Below, in pieces: positions 1-6,131 of a stretch of DNA of 6,192 bases. The translations under genes were made by a program, and so were the position numbers. The stretch lies in NCBI GenBank assembly GCA_025351555.1, contig JANXVS010000592.1:1-6192 (forward strand), written 5' to 3'. The notes beneath the pieces are model-generated. The model saw only the letters and a list, made by a program, of their open reading frames with translations, had not been told where the DNA came from and searched no databases. Within the stretch, counting starts at the first letter, position 1. The number at the start of each line of letters is the position of its first letter. Origin of the DNA: Pseudomonadota bacterium. Lineage in GTDB: Bacteria; Pseudomonadota; Gammaproteobacteria; Xanthomonadales; Rhodanobacteraceae.

Positions 1-48
1 CAGCATGCCAGCGCGAGCGCAGTCGAAGTGGTCGAGCACAAGCCATGA
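1..48 (+). CDS. 3' end of an upstream gene, probably ccoP (cbb3 oxidase diheme subunit)
   Basis: Frame 1 is open from the window edge and ends at a TGA at 46-48, giving 15 residues (QHASASAVEVVEHKP). The stop overlaps the ATG of the next gene as ATGA (45-48), the same junction type used through the rest of the operon, which supports it being a real coding end. The residues are a low-complexity Ala/Ser/Val/Glu tail with no diagnostic motif. The ccoP identity is inferred only from position: in cbb3 loci ccoNOQP normally precedes ccoG, and CcoP often has a variable tail after its second cytochrome c domain. It could equally be another small gene placed between ccoP and ccoG. Confidence 0.5.
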   Translation, partial: QHASASAVEVVEHKP

Positions 49-380
49 CGGGGATCCCATACCGACCGATCCACGACACGATTGATCGACAGTCTGGCGA
101 TCGGCAGTCTGCCGGTATGCGGGTAGCACGGATTGGTGCGATCCTGTGGCCGTCTTTTCTTGCGGCCGGCATCGCCACCATGGTGTTCTTCGCCATTGTC
201 GATCCGATCGACCTGTCCGAGATCGCCTGGCCACACGTTCGGATGTCGCGCGAACTCGGCTACAGCATCGGCTTTTTCATGTTCTGGAGCTGCACTTTCG
301 GGTCCAGCTTGTTTACCGCGCTGCTGTTGCGTCCGCAGCAAACGCCGAAGCCGCGCACGAACGAGGGGTCTCGGGAGTGA
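45..380 (+). CDS. Two-helix membrane protein of unknown function, cbb3 cluster
   Basis: This is a 111-residue protein with no domain I can name. It has a polar N-terminus (residues 1-29), a hydrophobic segment at about 30-51 (IGAILWPSFLAAG..., ending in VDPIDL), a short polar loop, a second segment at about 72-95 (LGYSIGFFMFWSC...LFTALLL) and a basic, proline-containing tail. The loop and tail pattern suggests a hairpin with both ends in the cytoplasm. The ATG at 45 overlaps the previous stop (ATGA). No strong ribosome site precedes it, so translation is probably coupled. A second in-frame ATG at 117 would start just before the first helix and is a possible alternative. Its stop overlaps the GTG of ccoG (GTGA, 377-380). 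Its place between the presumed ccoP and ccoG makes a role in oxidase assembly or stability reasonable, but that is inference. I have the impression that similar small proteins occur at this spot in related genomes; I could not verify it. Confidence 0.8.
   Translation: MTGIPYRPIHDTIDRQSGDRQSAGMRVARIGAILWPSFLAAGIATMVFFAIVDPIDLSEIAWPHVRMSRELGYSIGFFMFWSCTFGSSLFTALLLRPQQTPKPRTNEGSRE
363..368 (+). promoter_or_regulatory. Ribosome binding site of ccoG
   Basis: GAGGGG lies 8 bases ahead of the GTG at 377. It fixes the start of ccoG at this GTG rather than at the ATG at 146, which opens the same frame inside the preceding gene. Confidence 0.7.
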
Positions 381-1777
381 ACTCAGCAGCGAAAAATATT
401 TCGCTCACGCTGGTGCCGGCCTCCGGCGATTCACTGTATGCGGCGCAACAAAAGATTTATCCGCGCGAGATCGCGGGCCGCTTCGCGCGCCTGCGTTTGC
501 TCGTCGTGTTTGTGCTCCTGGGTATTTTCTATACGTTCCCTTGGCTGAGCTGGGATGGGCACCAGGCCGTGCTGTTCGATCTTCCCGCGCGCAAGTTCTA
601 CATTTTCGGGCTGACATTCTGGCCGCAGGATTTTTTCTGGCTCACCTGGCTGTTGATCATTGCCGCTCTGAGTCTGTTTTTCTTTACCGCCGTAGCCGGG
701 CGCCTTTGGTGCGGCTACGCCTGCCCGCAAACCGTATGGACGGAAGTCTTTCTCTGGCTGGAGCGCATCAGCGAGGGCACGCGCAACCAGCGCATCAAAC
801 TCGATGCTGCGCCGTGGACACGCGAAAAGCTGCTGCGCAAGAGCGCAAAACAGTCGCTCTGGATACTTTTCTCTTTGTGGACAGGGTTCACGTTCGTCGG
901 ATTTTTCACGCCGATAGTTGTACTCGGGCACGAAACCGTCAACGCGTCGCTCAGCGGCTGGGAGACCTTCTGGATCGTGTTCTATGGATTCGCCACGTAC
1001 GGCAACGCGGGTTTCCTGCGCGAACAGGTATGCAAATACATGTGTCCGTATGCGCGCTTCCAGACTGCGATGTTCGACTACGACACGCTGATCATTTCTT
1101 ACGACGCAGTGCGTGGCGAACCGCGCGGGGCGCGCAAGAAGAGCGCTGACGCCAAATCGCTGGGGCTGGGCGATTGCATCTCATGCCAGGCCTGCGTGCA
1201 GGTCTGTCCGACCGGCATCGACATTCGTGACGGCATGCAGATCGAATGCATCGCCTGCGCCGCATGCATCGACGCCTGCGACGACGTCATGGACAAGATG
1301 CAGTATCCACGCGGCCTGATCCGCTATACGACCGAAAACATGCTCGCCGGCAAGCCGCGGCGCATCGTGCGGCCACGCACCCTCGTCTACGCAACGTTGC
1401 TGGCGGCGCTGCTGACGACATTTGCCTGGGGCGTGGCGCACCGCTCACCGCTCATCGTTGAAATATTGCGCGATCGCAATGCGCTGTATCGGGAAACCGC
1501 CGATGCTGGAATCGAGAATAGTTACACCATCAAACTCGTCAACAAGACCAGGGCGCCGCAGCGCCTGCGTTTGGCTGTCGCATCCGGCTCGCCGGTACTC
1601 ATCGTGGGCAATCGCGACATCGATGTTTCCGCTGGTGAAGTCGCGAGTGTGCCGTTGACTTTGCGCATCACCCGCGGTGCGCTGCGCGGAATGAGTTCGA
1701 TCACGCTTACAGCGTCGGCGGAGGGCGGTATCGTCGCCAATCAAGCGGCACAATTTTTTGCGCCGGAGGTCGAATGA
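377..1777 (+). CDS. ccoG: Cytochrome c oxidase accessory protein CcoG (RdxA/FixG), cupric reductase
   Basis: This is a 466-residue inner-membrane iron-sulfur protein of the FixG family, full length for that family. In Rhodobacter capsulatus CcoG reduces Cu(II) to Cu(I) for cbb3 oxidase assembly. Membrane segments lie at about 37-55, 86-108, 160-184 and 333-352, with a weaker one near 193-213. Two membrane-proximal CxxxCP motifs are visible, C112/C116 (WCGYACPQ) and C219/C223 (CKYMCPYARFQ). They are followed by two 4Fe-4S ferredoxin motifs: C267, C270, C273, C277 and C291, C294, C297, C301. The C-terminal part (about 358-466) is rich in beta strand and fits the FixG C-terminal Ig-like domain. 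The start is the GTG at 377: it has a GAGGGG site, it overlaps the previous stop as GTGA, and everything encoded upstream in this frame does not resemble CcoG. The stop overlaps the next ATG (1774-1777). No disruption is seen. Identification is secure; the biochemical role is taken from the family. Confidence 0.96.
   Translation: MNSAAKNISLTLVPASGDSLYAAQQKIYPREIAGRFARLRLLVVFVLLGIFYTFPWLSWDGHQAVLFDLPARKFYIFGLTFWPQDFFWLTWLLIIAALSLFFFTAVAGRLWCGYACPQTVWTEVFLWLERISEGTRNQRIKLDAAPWTREKLLRKSAKQSLWILFSLWTGFTFVGFFTPIVVLGHETVNASLSGWETFWIVFYGFATYGNAGFLREQVCKYMCPYARFQTAMFDYDTLIISYDAVRGEPRGARKKSADAKSLGLGDCISCQACVQVCPTGIDIRDGMQIECIACAACIDACDDVMDKMQYPRGLIRYTTENMLAGKPRRIVRPRTLVYATLLAALLTTFAWGVAHRSPLIVEILRDRNALYRETADAGIENSYTIKLVNKTRAPQRLRLAVASGSPVLIVGNRDIDVSAGEVASVPLTLRITRGALRGMSSITLTASAEGGIVANQAAQFFAPEVE
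1765..1769 (+). promoter_or_regulatory. Ribosome binding site of the fixH-like gene
   Basis: GGAGG lies inside the last codons of ccoG, 4 bases ahead of the ATG at 1774. It is the clearest Shine-Dalgarno sequence in the operon and supports real translation of the short downstream protein. Confidence 0.65.
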
Positions 1778-1965
1778 ACGCACGTCAAAATACGTGGTAT
1801 CGAGTGCCGGAGGTATGGCTGATCATCGTGCTGCTCGGCAGCACGATGGTCGGGTCGCTGGCGCTCGTTGCAACCGCCTATCGCCATCCCGACACACTAC
1901 AGACGACGCCCCCATCCATCGCCAGCCCGTTGCCGCCCAGTTCACCCGCACCAGCGGCGGAATAG
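1774..1965 (+). CDS. ccoH: Short FixH/CcoH-like cbb3 assembly protein
   Basis: This is a 63-residue protein with one predicted membrane helix (about residues 13-35, PEVWLIIVLLGSTMVGSLAL) preceded by NTWYR and followed by a Pro/Ser/Ala-rich tail of about 25 residues. The WYR...VWLI pattern before and within the helix resembles the N-terminal anchor of FixH/CcoH proteins, and the gene sits exactly in the ccoH slot between ccoG and ccoI. CcoH is known to associate with the oxidase during maturation. What is missing is the periplasmic domain of full-length FixH (about 150 residues or more in classical members). Only 14 bases separate its TAG from the ccoI ATG, so there is no room for a lost C-terminal half. 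The start overlaps the ccoG stop (ATGA) behind a good GGAGG. The ccoH assignment rests on position plus a short helix match, so an unrelated small membrane protein is possible. Confidence 0.75.
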   Translation: MNARQNTWYRVPEVWLIIVLLGSTMVGSLALVATAYRHPDTLQTTPPSIASPLPPSSPAPAAE

Positions 1966-1979
1966 GCGACGCCGTAGCC

Positions 1980-4433
1980 ATGTCGAGCACACACTGCTTC
2001 CATTGCGCAGAGCCGATGCCGGCGGACGTGCAACTGCTTGCGCGTGTCGGCGCAAGCGTGCACGCGGTGTGCTGCATCGGCTGCCAGGCCGCTGTGGAAT
2101 GGATCGCGACGCTTGGCTTGCAAGAATATTATCGTTTGCGCGACACGCCCGCCGGGCGCGCTGTTCCGGTCGACGACTACGCGGCGTGGGATCGCCCGCA
2201 AGTGCAACGGCTGCACGTGCGCAGGCATGCCGACGGCAGCGCCGAAGCCTGCGTGTTGGTCGAGGGGTTGCGCTGCGCGGCATGCAGCTGGTTGATCGAA
2301 CGCGCGCTGCGCGATGTGCCCGGCGTGCGTGACGTCGGCGTCAATCCCGCCGCCCGGCGCCTGCGTATCGAGTGGTCGCCGAACACGATTTCCCTGAGCG
2401 AAATCCTGGTCAGGCTCGCGCGTCTGGGCTATGTGCCACATCCCATCAATGCCGAAGCGCTGGACGCACTCGGCCAGCGCGAAGAGCGCGCCGCGCTCAA
2501 GCGCCTCGTCGTCGCCGGCTTGGGGATGATGCAGTCGATGATGTACGCGGTCGCGTTGTATGCCGGCGCATTCGAGGGGATGAATTCGTCGACACGTGAT
2601 TTCTTCCGTTGGATTGGGCTGCTCGTCACCACGCCGGTAATGGTGTACGCAGCGCCGGTCTTTTTCGTCGGCGCTTGGCGCGAATGGCGCACACGGCAAT
2701 TGGGCATGGATACGCCGGTCGCGCTCGCCATCGGGCTGGTCTATCTCGCCAGTATTTTCGAAACGCTGCGCGGCGGTTCACAAGTATACTTCGACTCCGC
2801 AAGCATGTTCGTCTTCCTGCTGCTGAGCGGGCGCTACCTGGAAATGCACGCGCGCCATCGTGCCGCGGATGTGGTGGACGCGCTGGCCCGTCTGCAACCG
2901 GCCCTGGCGCAACGACATGCTGCCTCGGGAGCACTCGAAACCGTCGGCGTGCATGAACTGGAAACCGGCGACACTGTGGTCGTCGCGGCCGGCGCGGCAA
3001 TTCCGGCGGACGGCGTCTTGCTGAGTGCGAACTGCCCGGTCGACGAATCCTTGCTGACCGGCGAATCCGCATCGCGCGAACGCCACGCAGGCGAAACCCT
3101 TATAGCAGGCAGCATAGCGCGCAGTGGCCCGATTCAACTGCGTGTGGTGCATATCGGCGCCGAGACGGTGTTGTCGTCGATCGTGCGCCTGGCAACACGT
3201 GCACAGCAGCAGCGCCCGCATTGGGCACAACTTGGCGATCGCTTCGCCGCGCGTTTCGTCGCCGGCGTACTCACACTGTCGTTGGCCACCGCATGCGTTT
3301 GGTTGCTGGTCGATCCGTCGCGAGCTTTCGCCGCGACGCTGGCTGTGCTCGTCGTTTCGTGTCCATGCGCATTCGCATTGTCCGCGCCCACGGCGCTGAC
3401 CCGCGCGATGGCCGTGCTCGCGCGCCAGGGCGTGCTCGTGCTCAAACCGGATGCGCTCGAGAAACTCGTGCGCGCGAATCATTTCGTCTTCGACAAGACC
3501 GGAACGCTGACACACAATCGCCTTGAACTGGTGGAAGTTATGGTGCTTTCGAACCGGCCCGTCGATGCCTGCCTGCGTCTGGCCGCCCAGCTCGAACAAG
3601 CCAACACGCACCCGATCGCGCTTGCCATCCGCGCCGCGACAGCGGCGTCGAACAGCGCGCAACCGGCAGCGCTGCGCAACGTTGCCGGTGCCGGCGTCGA
3701 GGGTGAAATCGATGGGCATCTTTATCGTCTCGGACGCGATAGTTTCGCCGCTGCACTCGGGCAGGCGTCGACTATCGGTGCCGACGACGACGTCGTGCTC
3801 GCGGATTCTTCAGGCACATTGGCGCGATTTACGTTTCGGGAAACGCTGCGCGACGACGCGATGACAACGCTTGCGGTCTTGCGCCGCGACGGCGCCACCG
3901 TGGAGATCTTGAGTGGCGACAGCCTGACGCGGGTCGCCAGTCTCGCCGTGCGCTTGGGTGTCGCGGACTATCGCGCGCGTATCAGTCCCGCGGCCAAGCT
4001 CGAACGTCTGCAGGCGTTGCGCGGCAGTGGCGCAATCATTGCCATGGTCGGTGATGGCGTCAACGATGCGCCGGTGCTGGCGGGCGCCGATGTCGCTATT
4101 GCCCTGGGCGGCGGCGCGCAGCTCGCGCAGTCCAGTGCCGATATCGTGCTGGCCGGCGATCGCCTCGGTGCATTGATCGATGCGCGCACGCTGGCGCTGC
4201 GCACGCTGCGAATCCTGCGCCAAAACGTCTACTGGGCCGTCGGGTATAATTTTATATTAATTCCGCTCGCGGCGATGGGCTGGATATCGCCGTGGTTCGC
4301 CGCGATCGGCATGTCGACGAGTTCGCTGTTGGTGATACTCAACGCTTTGCGCATTGCGGTTCCGCGCAAGGCCGTCGCCGCCACGGCGCCGGCGGCGGAG
4401 ATTGCGGCAACGGCCAGATCGGTGCCGGCATGA
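1980..4433 (+). CDS. ccoI: Copper-translocating P1B-type ATPase CcoI (FixI)
   Basis: This 817-residue copper pump, normal in length for FixI/CcoI, supplies copper to the cbb3 oxidase. From the N-terminus it has a putative metal-binding domain (C6xxC9 and C31-C32xxC35, CCIGC); a heavy-metal-associated domain with C99xxC102 (RCAACSW); helices at about 175-197, 212-232, 246-262 and 272-286; an actuator domain with TGES (360-363); helices near 421-444 and 452-475, the latter carrying the C461-P462-C463 metal site; the phosphorylated aspartate in DKTGT (D505); the HP motif (H544-P545); GDGVND (691-696); and two last helices with YN (756-757) and MSTSS (778-782). All catalytic and transport motifs are present. 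The frame is open back to 1758, but the ATG at 1980 gives the usual N-terminus directly before CFHC. Its ribosome site is weak (AGGCGA at 1964-1969), and this is the only operon junction with a gap (14 bases). The last 20 or so residues are an Ala-rich tail. Confidence 0.95.
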   Translation: MSSTHCFHCAEPMPADVQLLARVGASVHAVCCIGCQAAVEWIATLGLQEYYRLRDTPAGRAVPVDDYAAWDRPQVQRLHVRRHADGSAEACVLVEGLRCAACSWLIERALRDVPGVRDVGVNPAARRLRIEWSPNTISLSEILVRLARLGYVPHPINAEALDALGQREERAALKRLVVAGLGMMQSMMYAVALYAGAFEGMNSSTRDFFRWIGLLVTTPVMVYAAPVFFVGAWREWRTRQLGMDTPVALAIGLVYLASIFETLRGGSQVYFDSASMFVFLLLSGRYLEMHARHRAADVVDALARLQPALAQRHAASGALETVGVHELETGDTVVVAAGAAIPADGVLLSANCPVDESLLTGESASRERHAGETLIAGSIARSGPIQLRVVHIGAETVLSSIVRLATRAQQQRPHWAQLGDRFAARFVAGVLTLSLATACVWLLVDPSRAFAATLAVLVVSCPCAFALSAPTALTRAMAVLARQGVLVLKPDALEKLVRANHFVFDKTGTLTHNRLELVEVMVLSNRPVDACLRLAAQLEQANTHPIALAIRAATAASNSAQPAALRNVAGAGVEGEIDGHLYRLGRDSFAAALGQASTIGADDDVVLADSSGTLARFTFRETLRDDAMTTLAVLRRDGATVEILSGDSLTRVASLAVRLGVADYRARISPAAKLERLQALRGSGAIIAMVGDGVNDAPVLAGADVAIALGGGAQLAQSSADIVLAGDRLGALIDARTLALRTLRILRQNVYWAVGYNFILIPLAAMGWISPWFAAIGMSTSSLLVILNALRIAVPRKAVAATAPAAEIAATARSVPA

Positions 4434-4609
4434 ACATCATCCTCGTGCTGATTCCGCTCAGTCTCATGCTGCTGGTGACCAGCGTATGGGCGTTTTTCTG
4501 GGGCGTCAACAATGCTCAGTTCGACGATCTGGAAACACCTGCGCTGATGCCGCTGAGCGACGATCCGCTGCCAGTTCCGGAGACTGACGACTCTGGGGAG
4601 TCCACGTGA
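4430..4609 (+). CDS. ccoS: cbb3-type oxidase assembly protein CcoS (FixS)
   Basis: This is a 59-residue protein with one N-terminal membrane helix (about residues 3-22) and the family signature in order: LIPLSL, then WAFFWGVNNAQFDDLETPAL, then a DD pair. The QFDDLETPA block is characteristic of CcoS/FixS and follows the helix as expected. In Rhodobacter capsulatus, loss of CcoS leaves cbb3 oxidase inactive even though its subunits are assembled, so it acts late, in cofactor insertion. The acidic C-terminal tail (PETDDSGEST) varies between members. The ATG at 4430 overlaps the ccoI stop (ATGA, 4430-4433). No clear Shine-Dalgarno sequence precedes it, so translation probably depends on ribosomes finishing ccoI. 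The frame is open upstream to 4292, but those residues lie inside ccoI and do not look like CcoS. Confidence 0.95.
   Translation: MNIILVLIPLSLMLLVTSVWAFFWGVNNAQFDDLETPALMPLSDDPLPVPETDDSGEST
4595..4600 (+). promoter_or_regulatory. Ribosome binding site of the DsbD_2/TauE-like gene
   Basis: GGGGAG lies 5 bases ahead of the GTG at 4606. It supports that GTG as the start codon in the GTGA overlap with the end of ccoS. Confidence 0.6.
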
Positions 4610-5334
4610 ACACCGGCCTGAGTCTGGCGGGCGCGTTCCTGCTTGGCCTCATCGCCAGCGGTCACTGCCTGCTGATGTGCGGCGGCATTACCGGTGCGCT
4701 GGCGCTTGCGACGCGTCCGGATGCGCGCGGTCGTCCACGATTGGATTTGCTGCTCGGCTATCAAATTGGCCGGATTGCAAGCTATATGCTCGCCGGTTTG
4801 AGTCTTGCCGGTGTCGGTGCCGCGCTGGTGCATTTTGTCGATCAGGATCATGTGCGTCTCGCGCTGCGCTGGCTCAGCGCCGCGTTGTTTGCGCTGATCG
4901 GTTTGAACCTGCTGGCGCGCGGCCGCGGCTTCGATCTTGGCCTGGGCCGGCACGTTTGGAGTCGGCTGGCGCCATTCGGGCGACGCTTCCTTCCCGTGCA
5001 GCGATTGCCGCAGGCACTGGCGTTCGGCGCCGTGTGGGGTTGGATGCCGTGCGGGCTGGTCTATTCGGTGCTGTTCATCGCCTGGCTGAGCATGGATCCG
5101 CTGCGCAGTGCCATGATCATGCTGTTGTTCGGCCTGGGTACGCTGCCAGCGGTGCTCGGTGGTGCGTACGGCGCGGGAAAAAGTATCGGTTTCCTCGGCC
5201 GCTCCGGCATGCGGTCGGCCGTGGCGGTCGCGTTTCTGCTGTTTGCCGTGCTCACCGCTGGGGGGCCGTGGCTGGTCGCGCATAGCGGCATGCATGCGAT
5301 GCACTGGCTGCCGTTCGACTGCGAAACGCCATGA
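4606..5334 (+). CDS. DsbD_2 / 'sulfite exporter TauE/SafE' family membrane protein, cbb3 cluster
   Basis: This is a 242-residue integral membrane protein with about six helices (roughly 5-27, 50-72, 84-105, 136-160, 164-192 and 203-225). Helix 1 carries GHCLLMCGG (H20, C21, M24, C25, G26, G27) and helix 4 carries WMPCGLVY (C149). This arrangement is typical of the cytochrome c biogenesis transmembrane group (DsbD_2) that annotation pipelines often label TauE/SafE; sulfite export is not supported here. In CcdA/DsbD, one cysteine in helix 1 and one in helix 4 form the redox pair that carries electrons across the membrane. H20, C21, M24 and C25 could also bind copper. Homologues commonly follow ccoS in proteobacterial cbb3 loci, so a role in copper or thiol supply to the oxidase is likely but inferred. 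The start is a GTG overlapping the ccoS stop (GTGA, 4606-4609) with GGGGAG just upstream. The protein appears intact. Confidence 0.85.
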   Translation: MNTGLSLAGAFLLGLIASGHCLLMCGGITGALALATRPDARGRPRLDLLLGYQIGRIASYMLAGLSLAGVGAALVHFVDQDHVRLALRWLSAALFALIGLNLLARGRGFDLGLGRHVWSRLAPFGRRFLPVQRLPQALAFGAVWGWMPCGLVYSVLFIAWLSMDPLRSAMIMLLFGLGTLPAVLGGAYGAGKSIGFLGRSGMRSAVAVAFLLFAVLTAGGPWLVAHSGMHAMHWLPFDCETP

Positions 5335-5426
5335 GCCGCTTTACAGATCTTGACCTGAATCAATTCGCGCGCACGGCCCACCAACTCAACCAGATGCTTG
5401 CCATAGGCAAAGCCTGCACGCTTTGA
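5331..5426 (+). CDS. Possible 31-codon ORF coupled to the preceding gene
   Basis: An ATG at 5331 overlaps the preceding stop as ATGA (5331-5334), the junction style used through this operon, and opens a 31-codon frame ending in a TGA at 5424-5426. The peptide begins MSRFTDLDLNQFARTAHQL, is polar and has no membrane segment or motif I recognise. Short frames after an ATGA can arise by chance, and there is no independent ribosome site, so coding status is doubtful. It could also be the decayed start of a former downstream gene. Confidence 0.2.
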   Translation: MSRFTDLDLNQFARTAHQLNQMLAIGKACTL

Positions 5427-5481
5427 TCGCCACGTAAAATGAGCGCATTTCCAGCCATTACTGTCGGCAATGGCGATGCGA
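5335..5481. other. Convergent intergenic gap
   Basis: This 147-base stretch separates the rightward cbb3 operon from the leftward exported-protein gene. It contains the doubtful 31-codon ORF and three small inverted repeats: CAAAGC/GCTTTG (5408-5413 and 5420-5425), AAATG/CATTT (5437-5441 and 5446-5450) and GCCATT/AATGGC (5454-5459 and 5469-5474). I see no tRNA, no strong promoter and no convincing gene on either strand. Confidence 0.6.
5436..5474 (-). terminator. Weak candidate terminator hairpins after the minus-strand gene
   Basis: Read on the minus strand, a 6-bp perfect stem GCCATT...AATGGC with a 9-base loop (5474-5454) begins 7 bases after the gene's stop. It is followed by a 5-bp stem AAATG-CGCT-CATTT (5450-5437) that runs into a short T stretch (CATTTTACG). 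The stems are short and the T tract is poor, so this is a weak call. The plus-strand reading has no T tract. Confidence 0.25.
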
Positions 5482-6093
5482 TCAACGCGGCGGCAGCAGG
5501 TGCAAGGTTTTTTCATCGAACAGGGGTTCATCCTGCCCGACTCTGACGAACAGCACTTTGCGCGATCCGCTGGCCGGCTGCGCTTCGAAGTACTGGATGC
5601 CATCCGGCGCATCGCCCCAATCGCCGCACGGCGGATCGGGCACTTCATCCGGACTGGCTTTCGCATCGAGCTCTTTTTGGAAAGCCGCGTTCGGCACAAA
5701 GGCGAATCGCTTCACGCCCTTGGGCGCCTTGTCGCCGCGATAGGGCGCGAGCACGCATCGCGCGACTAATGTCTTGTCTTGTGTGTGTTCGGCAAAAATG
5801 CGCCTGATCCCGGTTTCGGGGGTTTCGTCAACTTTCAGGTCGATGACCTCGATCACCGGGTAGGGATCGCCACCGTCGGAGTAGCGACTCATGATCGTGT
5901 TCTGTTTCACAAAAAGATCGATCTTGCGAAAACCGAAATCGCAGCGTTGCACCCAGGCTTCCAGCCCGAGCGTGGCGTCGGACAGTTTTTCCCAGGCGCA
6001 GCCTTTCTGTGTGGCGCGCGACGGGTTGATCGCCCATGCGGACTGCGCAAGCAGCAGCGCGACAGTGGCGAAACACAATAATTTGCGATTCAT
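5482..6093 (-). CDS. Exported protein of unknown function with four cysteines
   Basis: This is a 203-residue protein I do not recognise. Residues 1-21 are a clear signal peptide: basic MNRK, a hydrophobic core (LLCFATVALLLAQ) and an AWA cleavage site before INPSRA, so the mature protein of about 182 residues is probably periplasmic or secreted. C7 is in the signal core and not at a lipobox, so a lipoprotein is unlikely. The mature part has four cysteines (C32, C51, C113, C156), enough for two disulfides, and is otherwise soluble, with no membrane segment. The chosen ATG at 6093 has AGGAA 7 bases upstream. An in-frame ATG ten codons earlier (6123) would put MQKFPVRNEV ahead of the signal and lacks that support. 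The gene converges on the cbb3 operon and nothing ties it to oxidase assembly. Its natural promoter region may be missing, because lepA-like sequence begins only about 39 bases upstream of the start. Confidence 0.8.
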   Translation of the reverse strand: MNRKLLCFATVALLLAQSAWAINPSRATQKGCAWEKLSDATLGLEAWVQRCDFGFRKIDLFVKQNTIMSRYSDGGDPYPVIEVIDLKVDETPETGIRRIFAEHTQDKTLVARCVLAPYRGDKAPKGVKRFAFVPNAAFQKELDAKASPDEVPDPPCGDWGDAPDGIQYFEAQPASGSRKVLFVRVGQDEPLFDEKTLHLLPPR

Positions 6094-6100
6094 GACTTCG

Positions 6101-6105
6101 TTCCT
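6101..6105 (-). promoter_or_regulatory. Ribosome binding site of the exported-protein gene
   Basis: AGGAA on the minus strand lies 7 bases ahead of the ATG at 6093. It selects this start over the in-frame ATG at 6123. Confidence 0.55.
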
Positions 6106-6131
6106 AACGGGAAATTTTTGCATCGCCTTCG

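Noticed and set aside
81..95. Possible FNR-type half site TTGAT within the first membrane protein gene
   Set aside because: There is no matching right half (ATCAA) at the required spacing. It lies inside a coding sequence in the middle of a coupled operon.
133..1149. 338-codon plus-strand frame overlapping the first membrane protein and ccoG
   Set aside because: It is an Arg/Ala-rich out-of-frame reading of ccoG, whose helices and ferredoxin cysteines are in another frame.
1878..2699. 273-codon minus-strand frame opposite the start of ccoI
   Set aside because: It is a shadow of the real gene: the plus strand has conserved metal-binding motifs here and the minus translation has none.
2782..2791. 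Perfect 10-base palindrome AAGTATACTT inside ccoI
   Set aside because: It codes for QVYFD in the actuator-side membrane region, is isolated and has no second copy nearby. It is most likely chance.
2778..3719. 313-codon open frame on the minus strand opposite ccoI
   Set aside because: It lies wholly inside ccoI, whose motifs are intact. The translation is rich in Arg, Gln and His without a fold, as expected for the antisense of a GC-rich gene.
4516..5304. 262-codon open frame on the minus strand opposite ccoS and the DsbD_2-like gene
   Set aside because: Its product is a hydrophilic Gln/Arg/His string, antisense to two well-supported membrane proteins. It has no motif and no ribosome site.
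5408..5425. CAAAGC/GCTTTG hairpin as a terminator of the cbb3 operon
   Set aside because: The stem is only 6 bp with modest GC and is followed by GATCGCC rather than a T tract.
5423..5437. Possible FNR/Anr box (TTGATCGCCACGTAA)
   Set aside because: Only the left half matches TTGAT-N4-ATCAA. It also sits at the end of the operon between convergent genes, where such a site would control nothing obvious.
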